64,000 nucleotides of DNA from JAJDNS01 sp963578825 (GTDB taxonomy: Bacteria; Acidobacteriota; Vicinamibacteria; Fen-336): contig CAUZDW010000001.1 of NCBI GenBank assembly GCA_963578825.1, forward strand, positions 124,001-188,000, written 5' to 3'. The translations under genes and the position numbers were made by a program. Under the pieces are notes generated by a model that saw only the letters and a list, made by a program, of their open reading frames with translations, did no database searches and was not told the DNA's origin. Shown one piece after another: positions 1 to 9,157 of the stretch. Position 1 is the first letter of the stretch; each line of letters starts with the position of its first letter.

Positions 1-315
1 CAGATCGTGCTGGACATCCGACACCCATTCCGCACGGGAACTCTCCGGATCGACGTGGACGAGAAGCCGGTGATCCGGCAAGCCCTGATCGGCAAGGTCG
101 ACAAGAACCTCCTGTTCGTCAAGACGTACGGCAACGTCCTCACGGACCTCATCGAGGCCACGCCCGGGCGCCACGTCTTCGACGTGGAGGTGAGCTGGGA
201 CGACAACACCCGCCGCGAGCGCATCCACGCCCGCTTTCGCTCCGGCGAGACCTATCGGCTGGAGATCCGCATCGGGCGGCTCAGGAAGAACCTGGGCCTC
301 AAGTGGACGCGCTGA
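1..315 (+). CDS. C-terminal part of an unknown protein
   Basis: The reading frame is open from the first base of the window, so the start lies upstream and only about 104 residues are seen. The piece is rich in beta-prone and charged residues and ends with a basic tail (RLRKNLGLKWTR). No catalytic motif, signal peptide or membrane segment is visible in this part. It converges with the Fic gene on the other strand, and the two 3' ends overlap by 17 bases. I do not recognise the family. Confidence 0.6.
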   Translation, partial: QIVLDIRHPFRTGTLRIDVDEKPVIRQALIGKVDKNLLFVKTYGNVLTDLIEATPGRHVFDVEVSWDDNTRRERIHARFRSGETYRLEIRIGRLRKNLGLKWTR

Positions 316-1492
316 GGCCCTCGATCTCGGTGCCGACGCGCAGGCGGTCGAGGTAGTTCTGGTAGGCCCAGGCGCGGTCCCGCTTCTTCCCAGTCGTTTC
401 GACGAGGACCCCTACGTCGGCAAGCAGGTCGACGGCGCGCCCTGCTGTCGGCTTGCTCGTCGCGAGTCGTTTCATGACCAGGGCGACCGAGACGATCGGG
501 TGGCGTGGCAGGAGCTCGAACAGCCGAACAGCAGCAACGGATGCCCTGGCGTTCCCGAGAACCCGCTCCCGGTCTTCGGCGACGAGACCGAACAGCTCCC
601 GAGCCGAAGACACGGCTTCGTCGGCGATCACGGCGACGCCGTCCAGGAAGAACCCGAGCCAACCTTCCCAGTCGCCCTCGACGCGCACGGCGTCGAGCCG
701 TCGGTAGTATTCCTCGTGGTGGCGCTTGAAGAAGAGGCTCAGGTAGAGCAGCGGCCTGGGCAGTAGCTTCCAGTGCTCGAGCAGCAGCGTCAGTAGCAGT
801 CGGCCGATTCGGCCGTTGCCGTCGAGGTAGGGGTGGATCGTCTCGAACTGCACGTGAAGCAGGCCGGCGCGCACGAGTGGCGGCAAGTCATCCTCGGCAT
901 GGATGTAGCTCTCGAAGGCCGAGAGGACACTTCCCAGAGCGTGCGGCGGAGGAGGCACGTAGGCCGCGTTGCCGGGTCGGGTTCCGCCGATCCAGTTCTG
1001 GCTGCGTCGCACCTCGCCGGGCTGTTTCTCCGCGCCCCGAGCGCCTCGCATGAGCCGTTTGTGGGTCCCGTTGAGCAGGCGCATGGACAGCGGCAGCCCG
1101 GCCGGGTCCGCGAGCTGACCGCGCGCGAACGCGAGCGCGTCGAGAAAGTTGCAGACTTCCGCGACGTCGGGGTTCGCGGTTGCCGCTGCCACGCCCTCCT
1201 GTGCCTCGAAGCTCAGCAGGTCGACGAGCGTGGCCTGCGTTCCCTCGATCTGGGACGAGAGGACGGCCTCCTTCCGCACGAAGGCGTAGACGAACCAGTC
1301 GAGCGACGGAACCATCTCCCCTGCCAGCTCGAGGCGCCCGAGCGCCTGCTCGGCGGCACGCAGGCGGTCTGTTATGGCGGCGTCGAGGACGAGCGGCGGA
1401 TCGGCGGGCGGGAGCGCATGCGGGACGAACGCGGCAACCGCCTCGCCGCCAGCGGCTGAGGTCTCATATGTGCCTGTCGTTCGCTGCGTCAT
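299..1492 (-). CDS. Fic family protein (AMPylase-like), class II
   Basis: A 397-residue Fic protein, likely to transfer AMP or another nucleotide moiety from a nucleotide to a hydroxyl on a target protein. The catalytic Fic motif HPYLDGNGRIGR is intact at about residues 220-231, including the catalytic His. An upstream inhibitory-helix motif, SSQIEGT at about 79-85, fits (S/T)xxxE(G/N) placed N-terminal to the Fic core, which is the class II arrangement and implies autoinhibition. The last 80 or so residues look like a winged helix, common in the larger stand-alone Fic proteins. No separate antitoxin gene is adjacent, as expected when the inhibitor is built in. The ATG start lacks a clear Shine-Dalgarno sequence. 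The target is not predictable. Confidence 0.9.
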   Translation of the reverse strand: MTQRTTGTYETSAAGGEAVAAFVPHALPPADPPLVLDAAITDRLRAAEQALGRLELAGEMVPSLDWFVYAFVRKEAVLSSQIEGTQATLVDLLSFEAQEGVAAATANPDVAEVCNFLDALAFARGQLADPAGLPLSMRLLNGTHKRLMRGARGAEKQPGEVRRSQNWIGGTRPGNAAYVPPPPHALGSVLSAFESYIHAEDDLPPLVRAGLLHVQFETIHPYLDGNGRIGRLLLTLLLEHWKLLPRPLLYLSLFFKRHHEEYYRRLDAVRVEGDWEGWLGFFLDGVAVIADEAVSSARELFGLVAEDRERVLGNARASVAAVRLFELLPRHPIVSVALVMKRLATSKPTAGRAVDLLADVGVLVETTGKKRDRAWAYQNYLDRLRVGTEIEGLSAST

Positions 1493-1793
1493 TGGTGGGG
1501 ACCTGGTTCGTCACGGTCCTTTCCCCCGGGGGGACCCGCTGGTCACGGAATCGTCTCTAGGACCAAGGCTAGTCACACATTCTTGTCTATACCGTGGCAG
1601 TAGTCAAGGATGCGTTACTTAGAGTGTTGCCACCGGGAATCGGTGCGGCGCGGTAGGAGCGGGAAAGAGGCACGCCCCGTGTGCTAACCTGCTGTGTCCC
1701 CGAGGCTCGGGCTCCCGCCCGGGTATCCCTGTCCGGGACCCCTGGGTTCGGGTGGGGGTGACGAGACTCAACCGCCCCTGCACAGGAGGAAGT
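1493..1793. other. Intergenic region between divergent Fic and NYN genes
   Basis: About 300 bases with no convincing gene. It holds the candidate Fic promoter and, at its right end, the AGGAGG ribosome-binding site for the NYN gene. I see no repeat or RNA gene. Confidence 0.5.
1579..1607 (-). promoter_or_regulatory. Candidate sigma-70 promoter for the Fic gene
   Basis: On the minus strand the sequence reads TTGACT, a 17-base spacer, then AAGAAT. This matches 5/6 and 4/6 positions of the consensus. It points towards the Fic gene and would leave a leader of about 80 bases. Confidence 0.4.
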
Positions 1794-2909
1794 TTGGCTG
1801 ACAACACGCACGACGAGCAGAGGTTGGCGCTCTTCATCGACTTCGAGAACATCGCCATCGGCGTCCGAGACGCCCACTACCGCAAGTTCAACGTGAACCT
1901 GGTCCTCGAGCGACTGCTCGACAAGGGCAAGCTCCTCTCCAAGAAGGCCTACGCGGACTGGAGCCGGTACTCGGACTACAAGCGGGCCTTCCACGAGGCG
2001 GCCATCGAGCTGATCGAGGTGCCCCAGAAGTCCGTGGGTGGGAAGAACTCCGCCGACATCCGCCTGGTGGTGGATGCCATGGACATGTCCTTCCAGAAGG
2101 AGCACATCGACTGCTTCGTGATCTGCTCCGGCGACTCCGATTTCTCGCCGCTGGTCTCGAAGCTCAAGGAAAACAACAAGAACGTGATCGGCCTCGGGGT
2201 GAAGAACTCCACCTCCAACCTGCTGATCGAAACCTGCGACGAGTTCATCTTCTATGAGGACATCGTCCGGGTGCAGGAGCGACCCCGACCGGGGCTCGGC
2301 CGCAACCTGCCGGTCAAGCTGCAGGACTGCTTCGGCCTGCTGTCGGACTCGATCCTGGCTCTCCAGCGGGAGAACAAGGAGATCCTGTGGGGCTCCATGG
2401 TCAAGGAGACCATGAAGCGCAAGAAGCCGTCCTTCAACGAGGGCTACTACGGCTTCCGGACCTTCTCTCACCTGCTGGAAGACGCCCAGAAGAGAGGCAT
2501 CGTCAAGCTCCGGCGCGACCAGCGCTCGGGCAGCTACATCATCGAGGATCTCGGGGAGGCGGCGCCGACCGACGCTCCGGCGCCGGCGGCACAGACGGCC
2601 CCCTCGGCCGAGGCAGCTCCGCCCTCCTCCGGGGCGGAGGCTGCGAAAGCGCCGCCGCGCCGGCGACGCAGCCGAGGTGGGCGCGGGCGGACGAGAGGCG
2701 GATCGGCCGAGGGCGCCGACGCCGAGGGCGCGTCTTCGGGTGGCGACGAGGGGGACGATTCTTCGTCGGAGACGTCCTCGATCACGACGCCTCGCGAGGG
2801 TGCTGCCGAGCCCCCCGCCGGTGACGCCAACGCCGATCAGGAGAGCACCTTTTCGCTGTTCGCCTGGCTCAAGCGCGACCCCGACGAGGAAGCAGCGAAG
2901 AAGCCCTAG
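1794..2909 (+). CDS. NYN domain (LabA/DUF88-like) protein with OST-HTH domain
   Basis: A 371-residue protein with an N-terminal NYN domain, a PIN-like nuclease fold found in RNA-processing proteins. Conserved acidic positions are visible in LFIDFENIA, SADIRLVVDAMD and CSGDSDFSPLV, the expected metal-binding set. Residues of about 175-250 resemble an OST-HTH/LOTUS RNA-binding winged helix. A low-complexity tail follows, rich in Ala/Pro with an Arg/Gly patch (RRRSRGGRGRTRGG) that could also bind RNA. I chose the TTG start because AGGAGG lies 4-5 bases before it. A GTG 42 bases upstream has no such site. Likely an RNA endonuclease or binding protein; the substrate is unknown. Confidence 0.85.
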   Translation: MADNTHDEQRLALFIDFENIAIGVRDAHYRKFNVNLVLERLLDKGKLLSKKAYADWSRYSDYKRAFHEAAIELIEVPQKSVGGKNSADIRLVVDAMDMSFQKEHIDCFVICSGDSDFSPLVSKLKENNKNVIGLGVKNSTSNLLIETCDEFIFYEDIVRVQERPRPGLGRNLPVKLQDCFGLLSDSILALQRENKEILWGSMVKETMKRKKPSFNEGYYGFRTFSHLLEDAQKRGIVKLRRDQRSGSYIIEDLGEAAPTDAPAPAAQTAPSAEAAPPSSGAEAAKAPPRRRRSRGGRGRTRGGSAEGADAEGASSGGDEGDDSSSETSSITTPREGAAEPPAGDANADQESTFSLFAWLKRDPDEEAAKKP

Positions 2910-2934
2910 GAACGTTTCGGGCGCCGGAGAGTCC

Positions 2935-4906
2935 TCAGCCCGCGGGCAGAGAGAGGGTGAACTCGACCTTCCCGTCGGTGAACGCCCTTCCGTGCAGCTC
3001 GGCGATCCGGCGGGCGAGGCCGATCCCCAGCCCCGTCGGCGAAGCGACGGCTGCTCCGTCGGCGGGCGGCTCCCGGAGACGGAGGATGACGAGCACGCGC
3101 CCCGCCTCGCCCCGGGTCCGGATGGCCAGGCCCGCGGTGTTTCCACCGGCGCGGGAGCGCAGCTCGTCGGCCATGGCGCGCAGCGCGACGCGAAGCAGCG
3201 TCGGATCGGCGGAGACCGTCTCCGCGGTCCCGTCGAGCTCCGACGTCACCCCCGGCGTGTGAAGCTCCGCGAGCAGGTCCTCCACGAAGACGCTGTCGCG
3301 CTGGATCTCCCCCTTGCTGAAGGCGAGGAGCGAACGGCCGTCGGCGAGGGCGGAGCCGAGAGCCGGCGCCAGCTCGAGGGCTCGCTCGGCGGCCTTGACG
3401 GTCTGCAGGGTCGCCGTGAGCTCGAGCGCGGCGGCGAGGGCCCGGGGGATCTCCGTCAAGTGCTTCAGCACGGTGGCGCCGGGGCGAGCGGTGTCGGCGG
3501 CGTAATAGAAGGCCCCCATGCCCTGGAGCCCGCCCGGGGTGCGGAACGGGACACCCAGGATGGACGCAAAGACAGGCGTGGAGGCGGCGAGCGACTCGGC
3601 GAGGTGAGGGTTGTCCTTGGCGAAGACGAACGCCGGATGGGCCTCCCGGGCGGCATTCTCCAGCACGTAGCGCACCGCCGCCGGGGAGTCCAGCACAGGA
3701 TCGGACGAGAGGCCCATGAGGGCAGCGGCCCGGGGCGGCTTCCCCGCGTCCGGGATCCAAAGGGTGGCATGGCTGGATCCGGCGATCAGGGTCATGCGCT
3801 CGAGGACGGGCACGAGCGCCGTCTCGAACGGGGTGCCCAGGAGAATCTGATGCGCAGCCTCCATGGAGGTGCGCACGTCGTCGAGTCGAGTCACCGCGAC
3901 GTCGCGCTGCTCCCGCAGCTCGGCGAGAGCCGCGCCGAGCTGCGCGGAGGTCTCGGCGTAGGTTTCGACGAGCTCGGCGGATCGATCCTCCCCGGGCGTT
4001 CGCGAGGACCCGTCCTGGGGAGGAGGCTGGGGAGCGATCCGAACGACCGTGTAGGGCGCGGTCTTCTTTCTGGGAGGCTGCGCCATGTCTGTGGGCGACG
4101 TGTCAGCGGGTGGCGAAGACGCCGCCTCGGCGGAGGCCCTCGTTGGCGCCGGCCGAGCTTTCGTGGGCGAGTCCGGTCCGGGCCCCGGCGGCGTGATGGC
4201 CGGGGTGGGCTGCGTCCCCGGTTCCGGCTCGAAGGACAGACCGGTGGCCCCGAAGAGCTCGGCCGTCGTCTCCTCGGCCCATTGACGGGCAGGAAGACCG
4301 TCCTTGATGTCGAGGATTGCGTAGCGGTTGGCGAGATCCTGGACCGTCACGGCAAGCGCCGCAATGAAGGTCTCGAGGACCCCCTCGCCGCGGATCGCCA
4401 CCGCCGGGAAAGAGTCGACGTGGCGCCGGTTGAGACCGCGATCGGGCGCCTCGGTCTCGAGCACCTTGGGCAGGTCCCGCTTGTTGTACTGGAAGACCAG
4501 CGGCATCTCCTCGGGGTCGAGGTGATGGGTCACCAGGTTGCGGGTCATCTCCTTCAGGCTCTGGAGGTTCTCTTCCCAACGGTCGAGAGCGGAGTTGGCG
4601 ACGAAGACGAGCGAGTCCGCACCCTTGAGAACCAGCCGGCGCGTTGCGCCGTACATGGCCTGCCCCGGAACCGCCAGGATCTGGAGACGAAGGTCGAACC
4701 CTCTAAAGCCCGGCGTCTTGAGGGGCAGGAGATCGAAGAGGATGGTCCTGTTCTTGCGCCGAGTTGACCGAGATCATCTCGCCGCGCCGCTTCGCGTTGG
4801 CGCGCTGGTGCAGGATCTGGAGATTGGTGGTCTTCCCGCCGAGCGGCGGCCCGTAGTAGACGAGCTTGACCTTGATGATGCGGTCGCGGTGATTGATTTC
4901 GACCAT
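2935..4906 (-). pseudogene. MglA-like GTPase fused to GAF and ATPase-like domains, frameshifted
   Basis: Two pieces in different frames read as one protein. The first (4906 to about 4752) starts MVEINHRDRI and carries the P-loop GPPLGGKTT. The second (about 4751 to 2935) continues the Ras-like fold, with AMYGATRR and the base-specificity motif NKRD. An acidic/proline linker, a GAF-like domain and a C-terminal part resembling HATPase_c follow. The ATPase part keeps a G2-like GLGIGLARRIAELHG but lacks the N-box Asn, the usual DxGxG and any phospho-acceptor His, so it is probably not an active kinase. The frame is lost by one extra base in the TT at 4751-4752. Removing it restores the conserved SAQDRTILFDLLPLK path. 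Either a sequencing error or a real inactivation. Confidence 0.75.
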
Positions 4907-5760
4907 GGGTCCGGCGCCTCGGGAGGGATGAAGTGTACCGCCACGGGGCGGGCCGTGTCACGGCGCGTCGGGTTGGTTGACAGCCTTCGGGCGGCTCGAA
5001 CTCGTTGAGCGCCTGTGGGATGGGCGAGTCCTGGATGGCGGGGAGGGCTCGCCAGCCTTCGGGATGTCGGGGTGGTTTACACTTCTCGTCTCCCTGGTAC
5101 CCGCTAAAAGGATGAAAACACTGTGTTTGTCCATATGGCGTGTGACTTGCGGGTTTCCTGGAAGCAGCGCCCTTCTCAGGCGCAGGAAGCCGGGGCGAGC
5201 GGGGCTGGCGAGGAGGTGTGATGGCGACGAGCCTTGATTGGCCACAGCAGGCAGCCCTTTGCGTGGTGACGTGCGCCCTGCCCGTTGAGTGGAGTGGCGT
5301 TCGAACTCCCCCACTCGGCGTAGCGCTCCCCGCGAGCTCGCCGCTCTTCTCGAGGCTTCGACCCCGGTTTCCCGAGCCGGGTGTTCTGGCCGCACTCGGG
5401 CTGGGCCGGCTCCTCGTCGCGCACACCCACCGCGAGCAATAGGTTTCTGTAAGAGAAACCAACGCCTTCCACGCCAGCGCTCAGGCGAACCTGCCTGGCC
5501 GTTTCACCGTGGCCCCACGGCGATTTCCAAACGCTCGAGGCATTCGTCAGCGGAGGCCCGGCGATCTGCAAGGATTTCCGGCGGTTGGCGGGGCTTGGGA
5601 CTGTCGGATACCTTGACACTCGCGACCAGGCTCCAGCCCGATGCACGACGTAAGACGTTGAAAACAAAACAAGAGAAAGATCGGGAACGCAGCTTGCGGC
5701 TCAAGAGCGACGACGGCGCTCGGACGGCTAGAACACGTCATTATCGGAGGAGTTGACAGC
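4907..5760. other. Long gene-poor region
   Basis: About 850 bases without a protein I can support; the open frames here have no family signature. It contains a small perfect hairpin at 5442-5460 and the ribosome-binding site of the next gene (GGAGG near 5747). The motif AGCCTTCGG occurs twice (near 4981 and 5054). I found no tRNA and no riboswitch core that I recognise. Confidence 0.5.
5442..5460. repeat. Small perfect inverted repeat (hairpin)
   Basis: GGTTTCT, a 5-base loop (GTAAG), then AGAAACC. A 7-bp perfect stem in otherwise gene-free DNA. There is no following T-run, so a terminator role is not supported. Confidence 0.45.
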
Positions 5761-6716
5761 ATGCACCCACGCCCAGCCCACGTCGTCTGCGCGGTCCTCA
5801 TGACGTTGTTCTCGTTCGCGGCGGCCCCTCCGGCCTCGGCGACCCCTACGCTGTGGGGTGTGGACGAAGACGACGGCGAGCTCTTCTCGATCGACGACTA
5901 CACGTCCCTCACGGGGTTCACGAGCTACGGGCTCCTTCGGTACGACACCGGCGCCGGGTTTGCGGACGTCGGGAGGCACATCGAGGCCTTCGCCCTGGAC
6001 GTTGGCGGGCTGGCCTACATGGCCGTCAACGACGACGTGGGGCTGTTCGACGAGCCGGTCCTGCTCTCGTTCGACGTCAATACGGCGAGCACGGTGAGCG
6101 ACAACGTCGTCACGCAGATCGCCACCCTGGACCTGACCTTCGACGCCGATGGCAGCGACAACATCAGCGGCCTTGCCTTCGATCCGGTCTCCGGCGACCT
6201 CTACGGGCTGTTCAGGAGCGGCGGGGCGGGGACAGCACCGTCGACGAGCTCATCGTGATCGACGTGGCAACGGGCCACGTCACCACGATCGGTCTCATGA
6301 GCGGACTGGGCGAGGATGTGGGGAGCGGTGAGGACCTGAAGTTCGACCATCTCGGGAACCTGTACGTGACGGACAATGACGACGACCATCTCTATCGAGT
6401 CGATGAAGCTCCCGGTGCCGTCTTCCTCGTCGTCGACGACGACGAGGAAGACGGCACCGGGAGCTCGGTCAAGTTCGAGGCCCTGGCCTGGGACTACTCG
6501 TCCGGCGTACTCCTGGGGTTCAGCGACAGGAACAACTTCTTCGCCACGTTCGACCTCACCCAGAACGGGAACAACACCAACCTGGGCGGCATCGCCGGCC
6601 TGACCGACGTCGAAGGCATGGACTTCTTTCGAGCCTCCGTACCGGAGCCGGGCACGCTCCTGCTCCTTGGCTGGGGCCTCGCCGGGTTCGCCTTCTGGTC
6701 GCGCAAGAAGCGATAG
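5761..6716 (+). pseudogene. PEP-CTERM sorting-domain protein, frameshifted
   Basis: The first frame (5761 to about 6235) starts with a signal peptide (basic start, hydrophobic core, ASA cleavage region) behind a good GGAGG site. The second frame (about 6235 to 6716) ends with the full PEP-CTERM signal: VPEPGT, a hydrophobic helix and a terminal RKKR. Both frames show the same kind of beta-propeller-like exported protein, so this is one gene with a one-base loss inside the G-rich run near 6226-6236. The homopolymer makes a sequencing error plausible. A 59-base near-palindrome sits inside the second half. If intact, the protein would be exported and processed by an exosortase system; no exosortase gene is in the window. 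Confidence 0.75.
6407..6465. repeat. Perfect 29-bp inverted repeat inside a coding region
   Basis: Bases 6407-6435 and 6437-6465 are exact reverse complements separated by a single base. The arms begin AGCTCCCGGTGCCGTC. Such an uninterrupted hairpin in a protein-coding frame is unusual. Confidence 0.9.
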
Positions 6717-6776
6717 CCTTCTTGTCGGTCGGCATCCTCCTGGTCTCACGCAGGAGAGCCCTGCTCCCGGAGCGGC

Positions 6777-7646
6777 CTAAAGGGCTTCGCTCGGCGCTCG
6801 ATAGGACACGAGCACTCCCGCCGCGGTGATGATGCCGATCCCGACGAAGGTCCAGGAGTCCGGGAAGTCGCCGAACACGACGTAGCCGAGGGCCGTGGCC
6901 GCGACGATCTCCGAATAGCCGAAGGGTGCGATGCAGGAAGCCGGCGCGAGCTCGAACGCCTTGACGATCATGAAGTGTCCGCAGGCGGCGAGCAGGCCCA
7001 TCAACACCATGAGAGCCCAGTCGCCAGGCCGTGGAGGGGTCCAGAACCACGGCGCTGCGAGGGTGAGTGCGACCGCTCCCACGACGGCCGAGTAGACGAG
7101 CGTCACCAGCGGCGGAGACGTGCCGGCCACTCTGCGGGTCGCGATCATGTACAGGGCGAAGCACACACTCGCGGCCAGGGCGAAGACGCCGGCCCAGTGA
7201 AACGCCCCGGTCCCCGGCCGGAGGATGAACAACACCCCCGCGAAGCCGATGACGATGGCGAGCCACTGGACCCCCCGCACGCGCTCCCCGAGAAGGATGG
7301 GAGACAGGGCCGTCACCAGCAGCGGGTAGACGAACAGCAGCGCAAGCGCATCGGCGATGGGAATGCGGGCGATGGCCGCAAAGAACAGAAGCGTCGCCGA
7401 CAGCTGGAAGACACCCCGGGCGAGCTGAAGCCGGGGCATCTTCGGCCACACGTCTTCTCGATGACGCCACCACACCATGGGAAGAACGAAGAGCAGGTGG
7501 AAGACGAAGCGGGCCCACCCCAGCTGAAAGACCGAGTAGTCTCCGCTCAGGTGCTTGGCGATGGCGTCCATGCCCGGGACCAGGGAGAACCCGAGGACCA
7601 TCAGGCCAATGGCTTTCAGGTAGGCACGGTCCGGTGGATGGTCCAT
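6777..7646 (-). CDS. EamA/DMT-family transporter
   Basis: A 289-residue inner-membrane protein with about ten hydrophobic segments arranged as two EamA repeats, typical of drug/metabolite exporters. The frame runs further upstream, but the ATG at 7646 (MDHPPDRAYLK) starts the first membrane helix cleanly. The upstream frame would overlap the end of the sulfatase gene and reads as Arg/Gly/Pro-rich noise. It follows the sulfatase on the same strand by about 40 bases, so they may be co-transcribed. The substrate cannot be predicted. Confidence 0.9.
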   Translation of the reverse strand: MDHPPDRAYLKAIGLMVLGFSLVPGMDAIAKHLSGDYSVFQLGWARFVFHLLFVLPMVWWRHREDVWPKMPRLQLARGVFQLSATLLFFAAIARIPIADALALLFVYPLLVTALSPILLGERVRGVQWLAIVIGFAGVLFILRPGTGAFHWAGVFALAASVCFALYMIATRRVAGTSPPLVTLVYSAVVGAVALTLAAPWFWTPPRPGDWALMVLMGLLAACGHFMIVKAFELAPASCIAPFGYSEIVAATALGYVVFGDFPDSWTFVGIGIITAAGVLVSYRAPSEAL

Positions 7647-7684
7647 GTGCCGCGCCACTCTACTCGACGGAAGACCCGGCAGGG

Positions 7685-9157
7685 TCAGGGCAGGGGCGGT
7701 GGCTCTTCCCAACCTGCGGCGCGGACCTCGGAGCCCACGATACCGTTCAACGAGTCCCCCAGCTCGTCCCTCATGGGGTCGGCCAGCCGGGAGAGACGCG
7801 CGACGATGTCCGGATGCCGTGCCGCGACGTTGGCCGATTCGCCCGGGTCGGCCTCGAGATCGTAGAGCGACAGCTCCAGGTGCTCGATGCGTCCGCCGTG
7901 GCGGCTGGCGATGCCCTCGATGCCGCTCTGGGTGATGGACTGGGCCTGGTTCTTCCCCCAGTTCGAGGGCTTGCCACCCCGGCCGGGCTCGGCCGCCGTG
8001 GTGATGTAGGGGTGGGCGAAGTGCAGCTTCCATCGGCCGCTCCGGACGGCCTGGAGCTCGGTCCCTCCGTAGAAGAAGAGCGCGTCGTGGGGCGAGGTGG
8101 CGGAAGGCTCGCCCAGGAGCATCGGCTTCACGCTCAGGCCGTCGATCTTGCGCTCGGGCCGTGTGCCGCCCACCAGCTCGGTCAGCGTCGGCAGGAGGTC
8201 AATCGACATGAACGGCTCGTCGCTCACCCGTCCGGCCGGAACGTGACCGGGCCAGCGGACCAGGAACGGCACCCGGACGCCTCCTTCGAAGGTGGTCAGC
8301 TTGCCCTCGCGGAAGGGGGTCGCCGAGCCGGCGTGCTCTCCGTAGCTCAGCCACGGGCCGTTGTCGGAGAAGAAGATCACCAGCGTCTTGTCGTCGATCC
8401 CCAGTCGCTCGAGGGTGGCCAGGATCTCCCCCACCGACCAGTCGAGCTCTTCGATCACGTCCCCGTAGAGTCCGTGCTCCGACCGGCCGGCAAAGCTCTC
8501 GGAGGCGAAGATCGGCACGTGGGGCATCACGTGGGGCATGTAGAGGAAGAAGGGCCCCTCGGCGTTTCTCTCGATGAACGACACCGCCCGCTCGGTGAAG
8601 CGCTTCGTGAACTGGCTCTGGTCCGGGTCGGTCTCGATGATCTCCTCGCCGTCGTAGAACGGCAGAGGGGGCATCTCCGCGCTCAACACCGGGTGGAAGC
8701 TCGAGTTGTCGTTGGAGTAGGGGATGCCCAGCCACTCGTCGAAGCCGTTGCGTGTGGCGCCAAAGCGCGCCACCGTCCCGAGGTGCCACTTGCCCATGCC
8801 GCTCGTGGCGTAGCCCCGTGCTTTGAACATCTCGGGCAGCAGCCACTCGTCGGGGTGGATGCCGTTCCGGCTGGTGTGGTTCAGCGCCCCCTGGAGCCCG
8901 ACGCGGTTGGGGTACGAGCCACTCAGAAACGCCGCGCGGCTCGCGGTGCACACGGGCTGGGCCACGTAGAAGCTCGTGAAGCGCGTCCCCTCCGCCGCCA
9001 TCCGGTCGAGGTTGGGTGTGCGAATGTCCGTTGCGCCCTGGGAGCCCATGTCGGCATAGCCCATGTCGTCGGTGACGATGAGGACGACGTTGGGACGGTC
9101 GATGCCCGCAGCGGGGGCGGGCTCAGGGGACCGGGTGCACGACGCCACGAGCAGCAC
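7685..9157 (-). CDS. Sulfatase, probably exported lipoprotein
   Basis: A 490-residue type I sulfatase. Visible are the metal-binding TDDMGYAD near residue 30, the CTASR motif whose Cys would become formylglycine (C-x-(P/A)-x-R), GKWHLG and FSDNGPW. It would hydrolyse a sulfate ester in the envelope or outside the cell. The N-terminus reads LLVASC, a lipobox, but from the GTG at 9157 the signal is short. The frame is open further upstream (CLIAVLLVASC), so a non-standard start there is possible. The start overlaps the end of the LytTR gene by 35 bases, suggesting translational coupling. No maturase (FGE or anSME) gene is in the window. Confidence 0.9.
   Translation of the reverse strand: MLLVASCTRSPEPAPAAGIDRPNVVLIVTDDMGYADMGSQGATDIRTPNLDRMAAEGTRFTSFYVAQPVCTASRAAFLSGSYPNRVGLQGALNHTSRNGIHPDEWLLPEMFKARGYATSGMGKWHLGTVARFGATRNGFDEWLGIPYSNDNSSFHPVLSAEMPPLPFYDGEEIIETDPDQSQFTKRFTERAVSFIERNAEGPFFLYMPHVMPHVPIFASESFAGRSEHGLYGDVIEELDWSVGEILATLERLGIDDKTLVIFFSDNGPWLSYGEHAGSATPFREGKLTTFEGGVRVPFLVRWPGHVPAGRVSDEPFMSIDLLPTLTELVGGTRPERKIDGLSVKPMLLGEPSATSPHDALFFYGGTELQAVRSGRWKLHFAHPYITTAAEPGRGGKPSNWGKNQAQSITQSGIEGIASRHGGRIEHLELSLYDLEADPGESANVAARHPDIVARLSRLADPMRDELGDSLNGIVGSEVRAAGWEEPPPLP

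Noticed and set aside
252..1560. Several Arg/Pro-rich open frames across the Fic gene on both strands
   Set aside because: They are other-frame readings of a clear Fic protein in high-GC DNA, with no family signature.
2677..4767. A 696-codon plus-strand frame over the GTPase fusion
   Set aside because: The minus-strand frames show P-loop, NKRD and GAF features; the plus frame is Arg/Gly/Asp-rich noise.
5613..5640. TTGACA before the PEP-CTERM gene as a promoter
   Set aside because: No acceptable -10 box follows at 16-19 bases.
5176..5704. Open frames in the gene-poor region before the PEP-CTERM gene
   Set aside because: Composition is that of random high-GC translation, none has a good ribosome-binding site, and no motif was seen.
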